This document shows positions 8,286-16,281 of a stretch of 64,000 nucleotides of DNA, piece after piece. Below the pieces are notes generated by a model. That model made no database searches and was not told the origin of the DNA. It saw only the letters and a list, made by a program, of their open reading frames with translations. Every line of letters starts with the position of its first letter. The first letter of the stretch is position 1. Both the position numbers and the translations under genes were made by a program. Where the stretch lies: NCBI RefSeq assembly GCF_017161425.1, contig NZ_CP071057.1, positions 434,001-498,000 on the forward strand, in the 5' to 3' direction. Origin of the DNA: Marinicauda algicola (GTDB lineage: Bacteria > Pseudomonadota > Alphaproteobacteria > Caulobacterales > Maricaulaceae).

Positions 8286-8795
8286 CTAGCTCAGCGCGCC
8301 GTCCGTGGCGCGCCCGGTCAGCGTGCGCCGGGCAAGCGGTCCTCTCAGCAGCAGGATCAGGCCGGCGCAAAGCCAGCTGACCACCGCCGCGACGAACAGG
8401 GCCGGGGAGGTCTCCACCGGCTGTGCGTCCTGCCAGGCCGTCGGCGTCTCGATCCCGAGCGGGGTGAAGAGGTGGAAGACGATCGCCCCGCTCATCACGC
8501 CGATCGCGATCAGCGCGCCGAGACTCTGGGAGAGGGCGGCGTGCGCCTCGCGGCCCCGTGTCACGACCACCAGCGCGGGCAGCACGACCAGCAGCAGGGC
8601 GGCGGCCAGCTCGGCAAGGCCGATGATCCAGGGCCCCGCCGGATAGAACAGATCGATTCCCGACCAGTCGCGCAGCGTGGTGAATATGTGGCGCGGGGTT
8701 TCGTGACCGGTGAACTTGAAGCGCAGGGAGTCGATGAAGATCGCCGAGATGAACAGGGCCGCGGCCCAGCTGGCGAGGCGGGTTATGGAGGGCAT
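8286..8795 (-). CDS. DoxX-like four-helix membrane protein
   Basis: A 169-residue protein with four hydrophobic segments (about residues 8-25, 52-78, 90-115 and 130-150). The overall plan (LASWAAALFISAIFIDSLRFKFTG, then GIAELAAALLLV- and GA-IVFHLF-type helices) is that of DoxX/DUF417-type inner-membrane proteins. The start at 8795 is the first ATG in frame and has a GGGAAG stretch upstream. Function in the family is mostly unknown; some members are tied to thiosulfate oxidation or redox stress. It is divergent from the methionine sulfoxide reductase gene, 171 bases away. Confidence 0.6.
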   Translation of the reverse strand: MPSITRLASWAAALFISAIFIDSLRFKFTGHETPRHIFTTLRDWSGIDLFYPAGPWIIGLAELAAALLLVVLPALVVVTRGREAHAALSQSLGALIAIGVMSGAIVFHLFTPLGIETPTAWQDAQPVETSPALFVAAVVSWLCAGLILLLRGPLARRTLTGRATDGALS

Positions 8796-8966
8796 TTGAA
8801 GCTTCCCGGGCGGGTGGATGACCGGTGGGCATACTAGCCTGCAGCGCCCGCACGCGCCGCTCACGTTTCGCGACCGGCCGATCACCCCTTCGTGTGCGCG
8901 CGGCCCCTTCCATCGCCGCGCCGCATGCTTACCTTCCCGCGCGTTCGTTGAAGGGAGACATCCGTC

Positions 8967-9467
8967 ATGGCCGAAGCGATGAGCACCGCGCCGCAGGGCG
9001 AGACCAGGGCCGAGGCCTATGTGCGCCTGAAGAAGGAGATCGCCAGCATCGTGGCGGGCGAGACGAGCGAGACCGCGCGCTTTGCCACTGCCGCCTGCCT
9101 GCTCGCGCACGCTTTCGCGCCGCGATTCTTCTGGACGGGCTTCTACCAGGTCGATCCCGACAAGCCCGGCGAACTCGTCGTCGGCCCCTACCAGGGCACG
9201 CTCGGCTGCCTTCGGATCCCGTTCGGGCGCGGGGTGTGCGGCGCGGCGGCCGAGACGGGCGAGACCCAGCTCGTGCCCGACGTGCACGCCTTTCCCGGCC
9301 ACATCGCCTGCGACAGCCGCAGCCAGTCGGAAATCGTCGTGCCGGTGTTTCGCGCCGACGGTTCGCTCGCTGCCGTGCTCGATGTGGACTCCGCCGACAG
9401 GGACGCCTTCGACGAGACCGATCGCGACGGCCTCGAGGCGATCTGCGAAATCCTGCTCAAGGCCTAG
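8967..9467 (+). CDS. msrC: Free methionine-(R)-sulfoxide reductase (GAF-type)
   Basis: A 166-residue GAF-domain enzyme of the YebR/fRMsr family, which reduces free Met-R-sulfoxide in the cytoplasm. Diagnostic segments are FFWTGFYQVD, GPYQGTLGCLRIPFGRGVCG, VHAFPGHIACD and SEIVVPVF. They contain the three family cysteines (in GCLRI, GVCG and IACD) that form the catalytic and resolving set. A GGGAG lies upstream of the ATG. The last 4 bases overlap the end of the convergent coiled-coil protein gene. Confidence 0.92.
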   Translation: MAEAMSTAPQGETRAEAYVRLKKEIASIVAGETSETARFATAACLLAHAFAPRFFWTGFYQVDPDKPGELVVGPYQGTLGCLRIPFGRGVCGAAAETGETQLVPDVHAFPGHIACDSRSQSEIVVPVFRADGSLAAVLDVDSADRDAFDETDRDGLEAICEILLKA

Positions 9468-9892
9468 AAAAGTCCGAGGAAGCGCTTCTTGCGGATCCTG
9501 ACCCGGACCTTGCCGGCGCCCGCCTTGCGTGCCGGGGACACGGCCGGCGCCGGCTTGCCCGCGAGCGCAGGCGACTTGCCGGGCAGGCGCGGGGCGGGCG
9601 GGGCGCAGACATCGGCGTCGCACATCGCCCCCTCCATCGCCGCGGTGCCCAGCACCGAGCTGACGGAGAGCCGCTCGGCGCCCGCCTCGGCCAGGCCGAG
9701 GCGCTGGCGCACCGCGCCGCGGAACTCGGCCGAGCGCGCCTCCAGGCGCGAGCGGCGTTCCTCCAGCTCGGCCAGGCGCGAGAGATCGACGGGGCGCGGG
9801 CTGCGGATGGCGCCGGACTGGCCCTCCATGCGGGCCTTGGCGAGCGCGGCGCGCGCGCGTTCGATGTTCAGCCGGGTGTTCTCGGTGACCAT
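9464..9892 (-). CDS. Small helical protein downstream of the proteasome-fold gene
   Basis: A 142-residue protein that I do not recognise. Residues about 5-70 are Ala/Glu/Arg-rich and likely a helical hairpin or coiled coil (LNIERARAALAKARMEG, LAELEERRSRLEAR). The middle holds two cysteines (CDADVCAPPAP), followed by a Pro/Ala low-complexity stretch. The tail is strongly basic and ends in a hydrophobic FLGLF. I chose the ATG at 9892 because GGGAGG sits 6 bases upstream; the ATG at 9898 overlaps that site. It starts 22 bases after the stop of the proteasome-fold gene and is almost certainly cotranscribed. An adaptor or substrate role is an inference only. Confidence 0.6.
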   Translation of the reverse strand: MVTENTRLNIERARAALAKARMEGQSGAIRSPRPVDLSRLAELEERRSRLEARSAEFRGAVRQRLGLAEAGAERLSVSSVLGTAAMEGAMCDADVCAPPAPRLPGKSPALAGKPAPAVSPARKAGAGKVRVRIRKKRFLGLF

Positions 9893-9914
9893 GATCATCC
9901 TCCCGTCCTCGCCG

Positions 9915-11153
9915 TCAGGATTTGCGAGCATACCATTCTACCCCGGCGGTGCGCGAGATCATAACCACATCGACATCCCCGCCGACCCCGGTCTGGGTCA
10001 TCTGGAGAGAACTCTTCAGAATATTCAGTTCCACCAGGGCCTTGGCGGTTTCCGCCAGCTGGCGCTTGCCCGACGCGGCCACAACCGCGATGAACGGATT
10101 GATGAATTCTTCCTGTGAAAAACTCTGGCTGCCGCGGATGAATTCCATGGTCAGCTGCGGCAGGGCGGTCGCCTGAAGCTTCTCCATGATCCCGGCCGCG
10201 CGCTCGCCCTCCACGCCCGCCTCGGTAAGGGCCTGTTCGGCCGCCGCCTCGTTGGTGACGAGGTTCATCGCGATCATCATGTCGAACATCAGGGGATGCA
10301 CGCCGCGCAGGAAGGCGTGGGTCATGTCGGCCTGGGCGAAGGTGCGCACGAAGGCGCTCGGCCCGTCATCCACCCCGACGCGGGTGGTCTCGTCGTGGGC
10401 GCGCTTCAGGATGCCGTCGACCAGGATAGAGGCGTAGAAGTGCTCGTAGACGGGGAAGACGTCGTCATTGCCGAAGCCGGCGAAGACCAGGCCCGCATAG
10501 GGTTCCAGGAAGGCCGGCATTGTGGCGAGCATGTAGGCGAAATCGAAGATCTTCGCGCGCGTCTCCTCGCCGCGGCCGAAATCGCCCAGGGCATCGGCGA
10601 GGATCGCGTCGATCATCTCCCCGTAGAGCTCATAGAAGCGGTCGCGCGAGAAGCCGGCGAGCACCTCGACGGGCTGGCGCTCGGTGCCGGCCTCGTCATG
10701 GGCGAGATGGGCCCGGTAGAGATCGAGCGCGGCGTCGAAGGCGGCCTCGTCGGTCTGGTACGGGCTGCCCGGATACATGCGCATGGCGCGGGCATGGTTC
10801 AGCACGGTCAGGACCGCGAGGCGCATCAGCTCCTCGAACTCGGCGCGCTCCTCGGCCTCGGGAAACAGGCGCCGGTTCCCGTCGATGAAGGCGAAGAAGG
10901 CCTTCGCGCACTCCTGCACCGTGTCGAAATCGGTGTCGCCATGCTGCTTGTTGAAGGCGTGGGCGATGTGCGACCAGGACCGCCCGATGACGTCGCCGCG
11001 CGAATAGACCATCAGCGCGATGGTCTTGGTCAGCGGCAGGATCTTCTCCGCCTCCAGCGTGACGACCGGCTCGGGCCCGCCGCCATAGGTGACCGCGCTG
11101 TCGGCCGCGAGCACCACCGCCTGGCGGTTCATGATCATCACTTCCGACGTCAT
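9915..11153 (-). CDS. Proteasome-fold Ntn-hydrolase-like protein with long C-terminal domain
   Basis: A 412-residue protein. After removal of Met1, the N-terminus TSEVMIMNRQAVVLAADSAV lines up without a gap on the 20S proteasome beta subunit (Thr1, V12-V13-L14-A15-A16-D17, T21). The catalytic Thr1 and Asp17 are kept, and EKILPL a few residues later gives a candidate for Lys33. Known proteasome/HslV/Anbu subunits are about 175-250 residues; here about 200 more, mostly helical, residues follow. No classical propeptide is present, so Met removal would expose Thr1. The start has GAGGGG upstream, and a CtrA-type box lies about 80 bases upstream. The partner gene follows after 22 bases. The fold assignment is an inference from this alignment; activity and substrate are unknown. 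Confidence 0.7.
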   Translation of the reverse strand: MTSEVMIMNRQAVVLAADSAVTYGGGPEPVVTLEAEKILPLTKTIALMVYSRGDVIGRSWSHIAHAFNKQHGDTDFDTVQECAKAFFAFIDGNRRLFPEAEERAEFEELMRLAVLTVLNHARAMRMYPGSPYQTDEAAFDAALDLYRAHLAHDEAGTERQPVEVLAGFSRDRFYELYGEMIDAILADALGDFGRGEETRAKIFDFAYMLATMPAFLEPYAGLVFAGFGNDDVFPVYEHFYASILVDGILKRAHDETTRVGVDDGPSAFVRTFAQADMTHAFLRGVHPLMFDMMIAMNLVTNEAAAEQALTEAGVEGERAAGIMEKLQATALPQLTMEFIRGSQSFSQEEFINPFIAVVAASGKRQLAETAKALVELNILKSSLQMTQTGVGGDVDVVMISRTAGVEWYARKS

Positions 11154-11231
11154 CGGCCCTGTCCCCTCGTGTCTCGCTCCGGCGCGCCCCCTCGGCGCAC
11201 CGGGCTCGCCGGTGCGCACCCTAGCCGAGCG

Positions 11232-11246
11232 TTAAGACCCTGTTAA
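11232..11246 (-). promoter_or_regulatory. CtrA-type box TTAA-N7-TTAA
   Basis: TTAA GACCCTG TTAA exactly matches the CtrA full-site consensus known from Caulobacter. It lies 79-93 bases upstream of the proteasome-fold gene start and 62 bases past the end of the deacetylase gene. It is the only perfect match I noticed in the window. Regulation by CtrA is an inference; the site could arise by chance, though TTAA is rare in this GC-rich DNA. Confidence 0.5.
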
Positions 11247-11307
11247 GGCAGGCCGCGCCGGAAACAGCGTTAACGCGGCGCCTTGGCCGGCAGGCGCGGC
11301 GAAAAGG

Positions 11308-12243
11308 TCACGGCCGTTCGCGCGCCGGGGAGGGGGCGGAGATCAGCGGTGCGAAGGCCTCGCGCAGGGCGTCCGTGGCTTCCAACGCCGGGCGCAGCCC
11401 GGTCGCGGGGACGCCCCGGGCATGGGCGAGAGCGGCGACCCGGCCCTGTCCCAGATAGAGCGTATCCGGCTCCATCGCGGCAATCGGATCCTCGTAGGCG
11501 CGCTCGGCCGGTATGATTGTCCAGCCACGAGTCCTCAGCTCGCGCGCGAGATCGTCGGAAAACATCGCGGCGAGATCGTTCTCGTGCAGGAGGAGCACGT
11601 GGCGCGGGGAGCGATCGAGATGTCGCCGGGCGATCGCGTCATAATGCTCGGCGGCATCGGCGAGCATGTCCACATACAGCTCTCGCAAGCCCTCCCAGTC
11701 GACGCTCTGGCCCGCCGCCACGGCATCGTTGGCGAGGCGGTCGAGATAGAAGTCGAAATTGTCGACCGTTACATATCCGATCGTGTAGCCGAGCTCTGCG
11801 AGCCCGGAACGGGCCGCATCGCGCTGTGCGCTATCCGAGCCGTGGTTGAGATAGGGAAAGCGGAACCAGGGGCGGAAGCCGTCATGGGCGCGCAGGATTG
11901 AATCCGCCGTGCGTACGTCGTCGAGAAATGCGTCGACACCGGCGGTGTGCAGGTTCATGTGGCTGTGGGTGTGATTGGCGATCACATGGCCGGCCTCGGC
12001 ATAGGCGCGCAATCGCGCGGCGCCGCTGGCGTCGATCCGCTCGGTGACGGCGAAGAACGCCGCTCCCTCAACATCGGCCTCGTCCAGGGCCGCGATAAGC
12101 GCCTCGGTACGGTCCACGCCCGTCATGATCGCGGTGTCCCGCCAGGGCGGGTCATCGTAGGAGAACGCGATCTCGCGGCTTTCGCCGGACGGGGCCTGAA
12201 CCGCGAGCAGGATCGCGATACAGAACGGTGCCGCGGCGTTCAT
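11308..12243 (-). CDS. Secreted polysaccharide deacetylase (NodB fold)
   Basis: A 311-residue carbohydrate esterase family 4 (NodB-fold) protein that would remove acetyl groups from a cell-wall or capsular polysaccharide. FSYDDPPW supplies the motif 1 Asp pair, HTHSHMNLH the metal-binding H-x3-H, and RFPYLNHG the motif 3 Arg. The N-terminus is hydrophobic (AAPFCIAILLAVQA), so it is probably exported. The segment after motif 3 is longer than in minimal deacetylases and includes HVLLLHEND (motif 5 His). Its ATG overlaps the stop of the upstream esterase gene by 4 bases, so the two form one transcription unit. Substrate unknown. Confidence 0.85.
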   Translation of the reverse strand: MNAAAPFCIAILLAVQAPSGESREIAFSYDDPPWRDTAIMTGVDRTEALIAALDEADVEGAAFFAVTERIDASGAARLRAYAEAGHVIANHTHSHMNLHTAGVDAFLDDVRTADSILRAHDGFRPWFRFPYLNHGSDSAQRDAARSGLAELGYTIGYVTVDNFDFYLDRLANDAVAAGQSVDWEGLRELYVDMLADAAEHYDAIARRHLDRSPRHVLLLHENDLAAMFSDDLARELRTRGWTIIPAERAYEDPIAAMEPDTLYLGQGRVAALAHARGVPATGLRPALEATDALREAFAPLISAPSPARERP

Positions 12244-13097
12244 TGGAACAGCTTCCGCAGGCCGGTGGACAGCGCACGGGGAAAGACGCTGGCATGGGTC
12301 TCCCCGTCGAGTTCCTCGACCTCGTACTCGATGCGCGTGTCAGGCCACGCTTCGAGACGCTGGCCGAAGCGCCGGAGATCGCTGACCATGGCGCGGCCGT
12401 TTTCCGGCTGTTCCTCGTAGGCCCCGACCGCAAGATAGACGCGGTTGCGCTGGCCGGCCTCGCCTGGCCCGTGCTCGGCCTCGTAATCGAAGATCCAACC
12501 GTCATGATACCAAAGGCTCGGCGAAACCGAGATCGCCTGGTCGAACAGGTCCGGCTCCGTCAGCAGGGCATAGATCGCGAACAGCCCGCCATAGGAATGG
12601 CCGACGAGCGTGCGTGGACGCTGTGCGGCAGGGAAGTTCGCTTCCACATAGGGCACGATCTCCGTCTCGATCGCGTCGAGGAAGGCCGGCGCGCCGCCGC
12701 TTTCGGCCTGATAGCGCTCGCCATACCCGTCATCGGGGTCGAAGACCGGCGTGTAGTCGCGCGAGCGGTTCGACCGATAGCCTTCCTCCGTCTTGTCGCG
12801 ATAGGCGATGGAGACCACGATCAGGTGCGGAATGCGGTTCCGGTCGGCGAGGTGCTCGGTGATATTGGCGGCGAGCGCGAATGAATACTCAGCGTCGAGC
12901 AGGTAGACGACCGGGCAGCCGTCCTCTCGCGCCCGGCATTCCTCCGGGACCTTCACATAGAGCTCGTACTCGATGGCGTTCGCCGCCGCCGGGAGAGCGT
13001 GGACTTCCGTTTCCGGCAGCACGAAAGGGTCTTGAGCACCGGCCGCGCCGATGCTCAGCGCGGCAAGCGTCGCGGTCGCGGCGATTGTCAATTTCAT
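12240..13097 (-). CDS. Secreted alpha/beta-hydrolase esterase (esterase D/IroE-like)
   Basis: A 285-residue exported serine hydrolase. The signal peptide is MKLTIAATATLAALSIGAAG, cleaved near GAQ-DP. The nucleophile motif is GHSYGG (in RTLVGHSYGGLFAIYAL), the fold begins at VVYLLDAEYSF, and the C-terminal catalytic His is probably in ELDGETHASVFP. This is the putative-esterase family (PF00756 type) that includes siderophore and S-formylglutathione esterases. Coupling by ATGA overlap to a polysaccharide deacetylase suggests joint action on an acylated extracellular polymer or metabolite, which is an inference. No iron-uptake genes adjoin it. Confidence 0.82.
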   Translation of the reverse strand: MKLTIAATATLAALSIGAAGAQDPFVLPETEVHALPAAANAIEYELYVKVPEECRAREDGCPVVYLLDAEYSFALAANITEHLADRNRIPHLIVVSIAYRDKTEEGYRSNRSRDYTPVFDPDDGYGERYQAESGGAPAFLDAIETEIVPYVEANFPAAQRPRTLVGHSYGGLFAIYALLTEPDLFDQAISVSPSLWYHDGWIFDYEAEHGPGEAGQRNRVYLAVGAYEEQPENGRAMVSDLRRFGQRLEAWPDTRIEYEVEELDGETHASVFPRALSTGLRKLFQ

Positions 13098-13190
13098 AAA
13101 ATTAATCCGTCCCTTGCTTCGCCCCCGGCTCGGGGAAGACTAGCAAGCGGGAAGAGGTGGTCTAGTGACAATCTTCAGCAAGGCAGCCCT

Positions 13191-15575
13191 TCATTCGCCC
13201 CGCGCCCTGACCTCGTCGCTCGCCAGCTCCCGGTCGAAGAAGGCGCGGATCGTCCGCAGCAGGTGTACCTGCAGTTCGGGCGGGCGGATGCCGTGGCGCT
13301 GGCCGGGATAGGTCATCATCTCGAACAGCTCGCCGCGGCGCTGCAGCTCGGCATACAGGCGCGTGGAGTGGTCGAAGGTGACGTTGTCGTCGGCCATGCC
13401 GTGGATCATCAGGGTCGGCGTCTCGTAGCCCTCGACATGGGTGAGGACCGCGCCCGTCTCGTAGCCGGAACGGTTCTCCTGCGGCATGCCCATGTAGCGC
13501 TCGGTATAGTGGGTGTCGTAGAGGCTCCAGTCGGTGACCGGCGCGCCGGAGACGGCGGCCTCGAAGCGGCCGGGCGCCTGCAGCGTGGTCATCAGGGTCA
13601 TGTAGCCGCCATAGGACCAGCCCCACAGGCCGATGCGCTCGGGATCGACGAAGTCGAGCCCCTGCAGGTAATCGAGCCCTTCGAGCTGGTCGGCGACCTC
13701 CACCGTGCCCATGCGGTCGTGCAGCGCCGCCTCGAAGGCATGGCCCCGGTTCCAGCTGCCCCGGTTGTCGAGCTTGAAGTAGACATAGCCCGCCTGGGCG
13801 TAGATCTGGTCGCGCAGCGGCGTCCAGGTCTTCGTGACGCGCTGCACGTGGGGGCCGCCATAGACCTCGATGATGGCCGGGCAGGGGCTTTGCGCCGTGC
13901 AGTGGTCCGGCCGGTACATCATCCAGTGAAGCTCGGTTTCCCCGTCCGCGGCGGTCAGCGTGCCGTATTCCGGGGCGACATGGCTGTCGCGATACGGCCC
14001 ATAGGGATGATCGGCGTCGAGCGCGTTCTCCTCGATCCAGGCGATGGGCGCGCCGAGCCCGGTATAGAGCCCGGTCCGCGGCGGGGTCGCCGGATCGCGA
14101 TAGGTACCGATGAAGGCCTGTGCGCCCTCGCCGAGCGTGACGCTCCACCAGCCCTGCCCTTCCGTGATCTGCTCCGGCGGGCTCTCGCCGTCCACGCGCA
14201 CAGCGTAGAGATGGCGCTCCAGCGGGCTTTCCACCCAGCCCTCGAAATAGACCGTCTGCCCGTCCGCGGAGAGGCCGGACAGCTCGTCGACCACCCAGTC
14301 CCCGCTCGTGATCTGCACCAGCTCGCCCCCGGGCGTCATGCGGTAGACATGGCGGAAGCCCGAGCGCTCCGAGGTCCACAGGAAGCCGCCATCCTCCAGC
14401 GGCGTGAAATCGTCGGTGAGATTGATCCAGGTCTCCGCCTCCTCGCTGAGCGCAACCTGCGTCTCACCCGTCGCCGCATCGGCAGCGAGGATGTCGAGCC
14501 GGGTCTGCTGGCGGTTCTGGCGCTGGACATAGACGGTGGAGGAGTCCGTCGACCAGTCGACGCGGGCGAGATAGATGTCGTTGTTGTCCCCCAGATCGAC
14601 CTGGCGGCGCGCCGTGTCCGCGGCCTCCCCCGCGATCGTGCGCTGAAGGTCGAAGACGAACAGGTCGACGATGGCGTTGGCCGTGCCGGCCCGCGGATAG
14701 CGCTGCTCGGTGACGGTGAAGCCGTCCGGCTCGAAGCCGAAGCGCTCCACGATCATGACCGGGTTCTCGTTGACGCGCGCCACGGCGATCCGGGTCTCGT
14801 CCGGGCTCCACCAATAGCCGGTATAGCGCTGCATCTCCTCCTGCGCGACGAACTCGGCCATGCCCCAGCTGACCGCGCCGCCGCCGCCTTGCGTGATCTG
14901 GAATTCCCGGTCGCGCTCAAGGTCGTGGACCCAGAGATTCTGCTCGCGGATGAAGGAGACATAGCGCCCGCCCGGGCTGACCTTGGCGTCGGTCTCGAAG
15001 GCCTCGGTCTGCATCAGCCGGCGCGTCTCGCCGCTCTCGACATCGACATGGAAGATGTCGCCGTCCAGCGGGACGAGGATCGCCTCGCCGGCCTCGTCCC
15101 AGGAATAGCTCACCACGCCGGAATGGGTGATGCGCGCGCGCTCGCGGAACTGGATCTCCGCCTCGGTCAGCTCGCGCTCCTCCGGCGCCAGGGCGCTGGC
15201 ATCCACGAGCCGGTAGGTGCGCCCGTCGGCGACATCCATCGCCCACAGGTCGAGCACGGTGCGGTCCTCCTCCTTCGGGCGGGTGAAGGTGACGCGCGTG
15301 CCGTCGGGGGAGAATTTCAGGTTCTGCGGCGCCGGCCCGTCGAGCGAGGGCGAGCCGTAGAGCCGCTCGATGGTGAGGGCTCCGGCGGCGGCCTGCCTTG
15401 CGTTGGCGCTGCCGGCCTGCGCGCGGTCGCCGGCCTCGCCCGCGCCGTTTGCCGCCCCGTCTTCGCGCGCGCCATCGGCCTGCGCACCCTCGCGCGGCTG
15501 GCCGGGTTCGTCCTGCAGGCCGCAGGCGGTCAGGGCGAGGGCGGGAAGGATGAGGGCGATCGTGCGCGTGAGCAT
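13191..15575 (-). CDS. Lipoprotein dipeptidyl-peptidase IV-type serine peptidase (S9B)
   Basis: A 794-residue exported prolyl dipeptidyl peptidase. The N-terminus has a lipobox (LPALALTACG), so it is a lipoprotein, followed by a 40-residue Ala/Gly/Glu linker. Residues about 80-520 form the DPP-IV N-terminal propeller, with the Glu pair expected in SWGMAEFVAQEEM for binding the substrate amino terminus. The catalytic domain has GWSYGGYM (Ser), MADDNVTFDHS (Asp) and GQRHGIR (His). Length matches bacterial DPP-IV (700-800). It removes X-Pro dipeptides in the periplasm. The gene lies 93 bases upstream of the esterase on the same strand. Confidence 0.93.
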   Translation of the reverse strand: MLTRTIALILPALALTACGLQDEPGQPREGAQADGAREDGAANGAGEAGDRAQAGSANARQAAAGALTIERLYGSPSLDGPAPQNLKFSPDGTRVTFTRPKEEDRTVLDLWAMDVADGRTYRLVDASALAPEERELTEAEIQFRERARITHSGVVSYSWDEAGEAILVPLDGDIFHVDVESGETRRLMQTEAFETDAKVSPGGRYVSFIREQNLWVHDLERDREFQITQGGGGAVSWGMAEFVAQEEMQRYTGYWWSPDETRIAVARVNENPVMIVERFGFEPDGFTVTEQRYPRAGTANAIVDLFVFDLQRTIAGEAADTARRQVDLGDNNDIYLARVDWSTDSSTVYVQRQNRQQTRLDILAADAATGETQVALSEEAETWINLTDDFTPLEDGGFLWTSERSGFRHVYRMTPGGELVQITSGDWVVDELSGLSADGQTVYFEGWVESPLERHLYAVRVDGESPPEQITEGQGWWSVTLGEGAQAFIGTYRDPATPPRTGLYTGLGAPIAWIEENALDADHPYGPYRDSHVAPEYGTLTAADGETELHWMMYRPDHCTAQSPCPAIIEVYGGPHVQRVTKTWTPLRDQIYAQAGYVYFKLDNRGSWNRGHAFEAALHDRMGTVEVADQLEGLDYLQGLDFVDPERIGLWGWSYGGYMTLMTTLQAPGRFEAAVSGAPVTDWSLYDTHYTERYMGMPQENRSGYETGAVLTHVEGYETPTLMIHGMADDNVTFDHSTRLYAELQRRGELFEMMTYPGQRHGIRPPELQVHLLRTIRAFFDRELASDEVRARGE

Positions 15576-15709
15576 GGTGTGATCTCCGAAGTGACGGCCG
15601 GACCCGGAACGCTAGCCGGAGCAGGCCTCGAATGCCAGAGCACGGGAGCCCTTCGCGCGTTCGGGACGTTGGAACCGGGCCAAGCGTTCATAGCCGGACG
15701 GAGGGCGCC

Positions 15710-16177
15710 ATGAGCTATATCGCCAATTCCAGCCTGCCCGAGGAGGAGGTCTGCTACCGCATCGGCCTGCACTGGCTGGTCTGGCTCGCCTCGATCCTGG
15801 TCACGCTCGCCCTGCTCGCCGTCCTGGCCGCGCTCCTGGCCTATGACGTCACGGTCTGGCTCTGGGCAGTGCCGATGATCTTCATTCCGTTCGCCTGGTA
15901 TCCCTTCATCTCGCTGGAGCGCGGCGTCACGACGCGCCGCGTGGTGCAGAAGACCGGCATCTTCAACGTGGAGACCGAGGAGATGCAGCTGCCGGCGCTG
16001 GAAACGGTGGAGTTCGAGCGGAGCCTTCTCGGCCACATCTTCCGCTACGGCACGATCGAGCTCACCGGGCGCGGGGTGAGCGACCTGCGCTTCGAGATGG
16101 TCCCGGACCCCTACGCGGTGAAGAAGGCCGTCGAACGGGCGCAGAAGACCTGGCGCGAGGGGAAGGGGGCGGGCTAG
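15710..16177 (+). CDS. Bacterial PH-domain (YdbS-type) membrane protein
   Basis: A 155-residue protein with two adjacent transmembrane helices (about residues 20-42 and 45-65) and a C-terminal bacterial PH domain (bPH2): VTTRRVVQKTGIFNVETEEMQLPALETVEFERSLLG has been shortened in evolution to the usual RR-x-x-x-K-x-G and Q-I-E-x-V-E pattern. The start at 15710 has GGAGGG upstream; longer in-frame starts would add an unlikely tail. Families of this type are inner-membrane proteins of unknown role. It stands alone before ettA. Confidence 0.75.
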   Translation: MSYIANSSLPEEEVCYRIGLHWLVWLASILVTLALLAVLAALLAYDVTVWLWAVPMIFIPFAWYPFISLERGVTTRRVVQKTGIFNVETEEMQLPALETVEFERSLLGHIFRYGTIELTGRGVSDLRFEMVPDPYAVKKAVERAQKTWREGKGAG

Positions 16178-16281
16178 CGCAGAGCGCAAACCATGCCCGG
16201 CCTCATTGCCGTCCCGGCCTTCCTGCGTTATGAGCGCGGACTGAATTTCCCCTCATGTTCCCGAAGGAGCACCGGCGGCCG

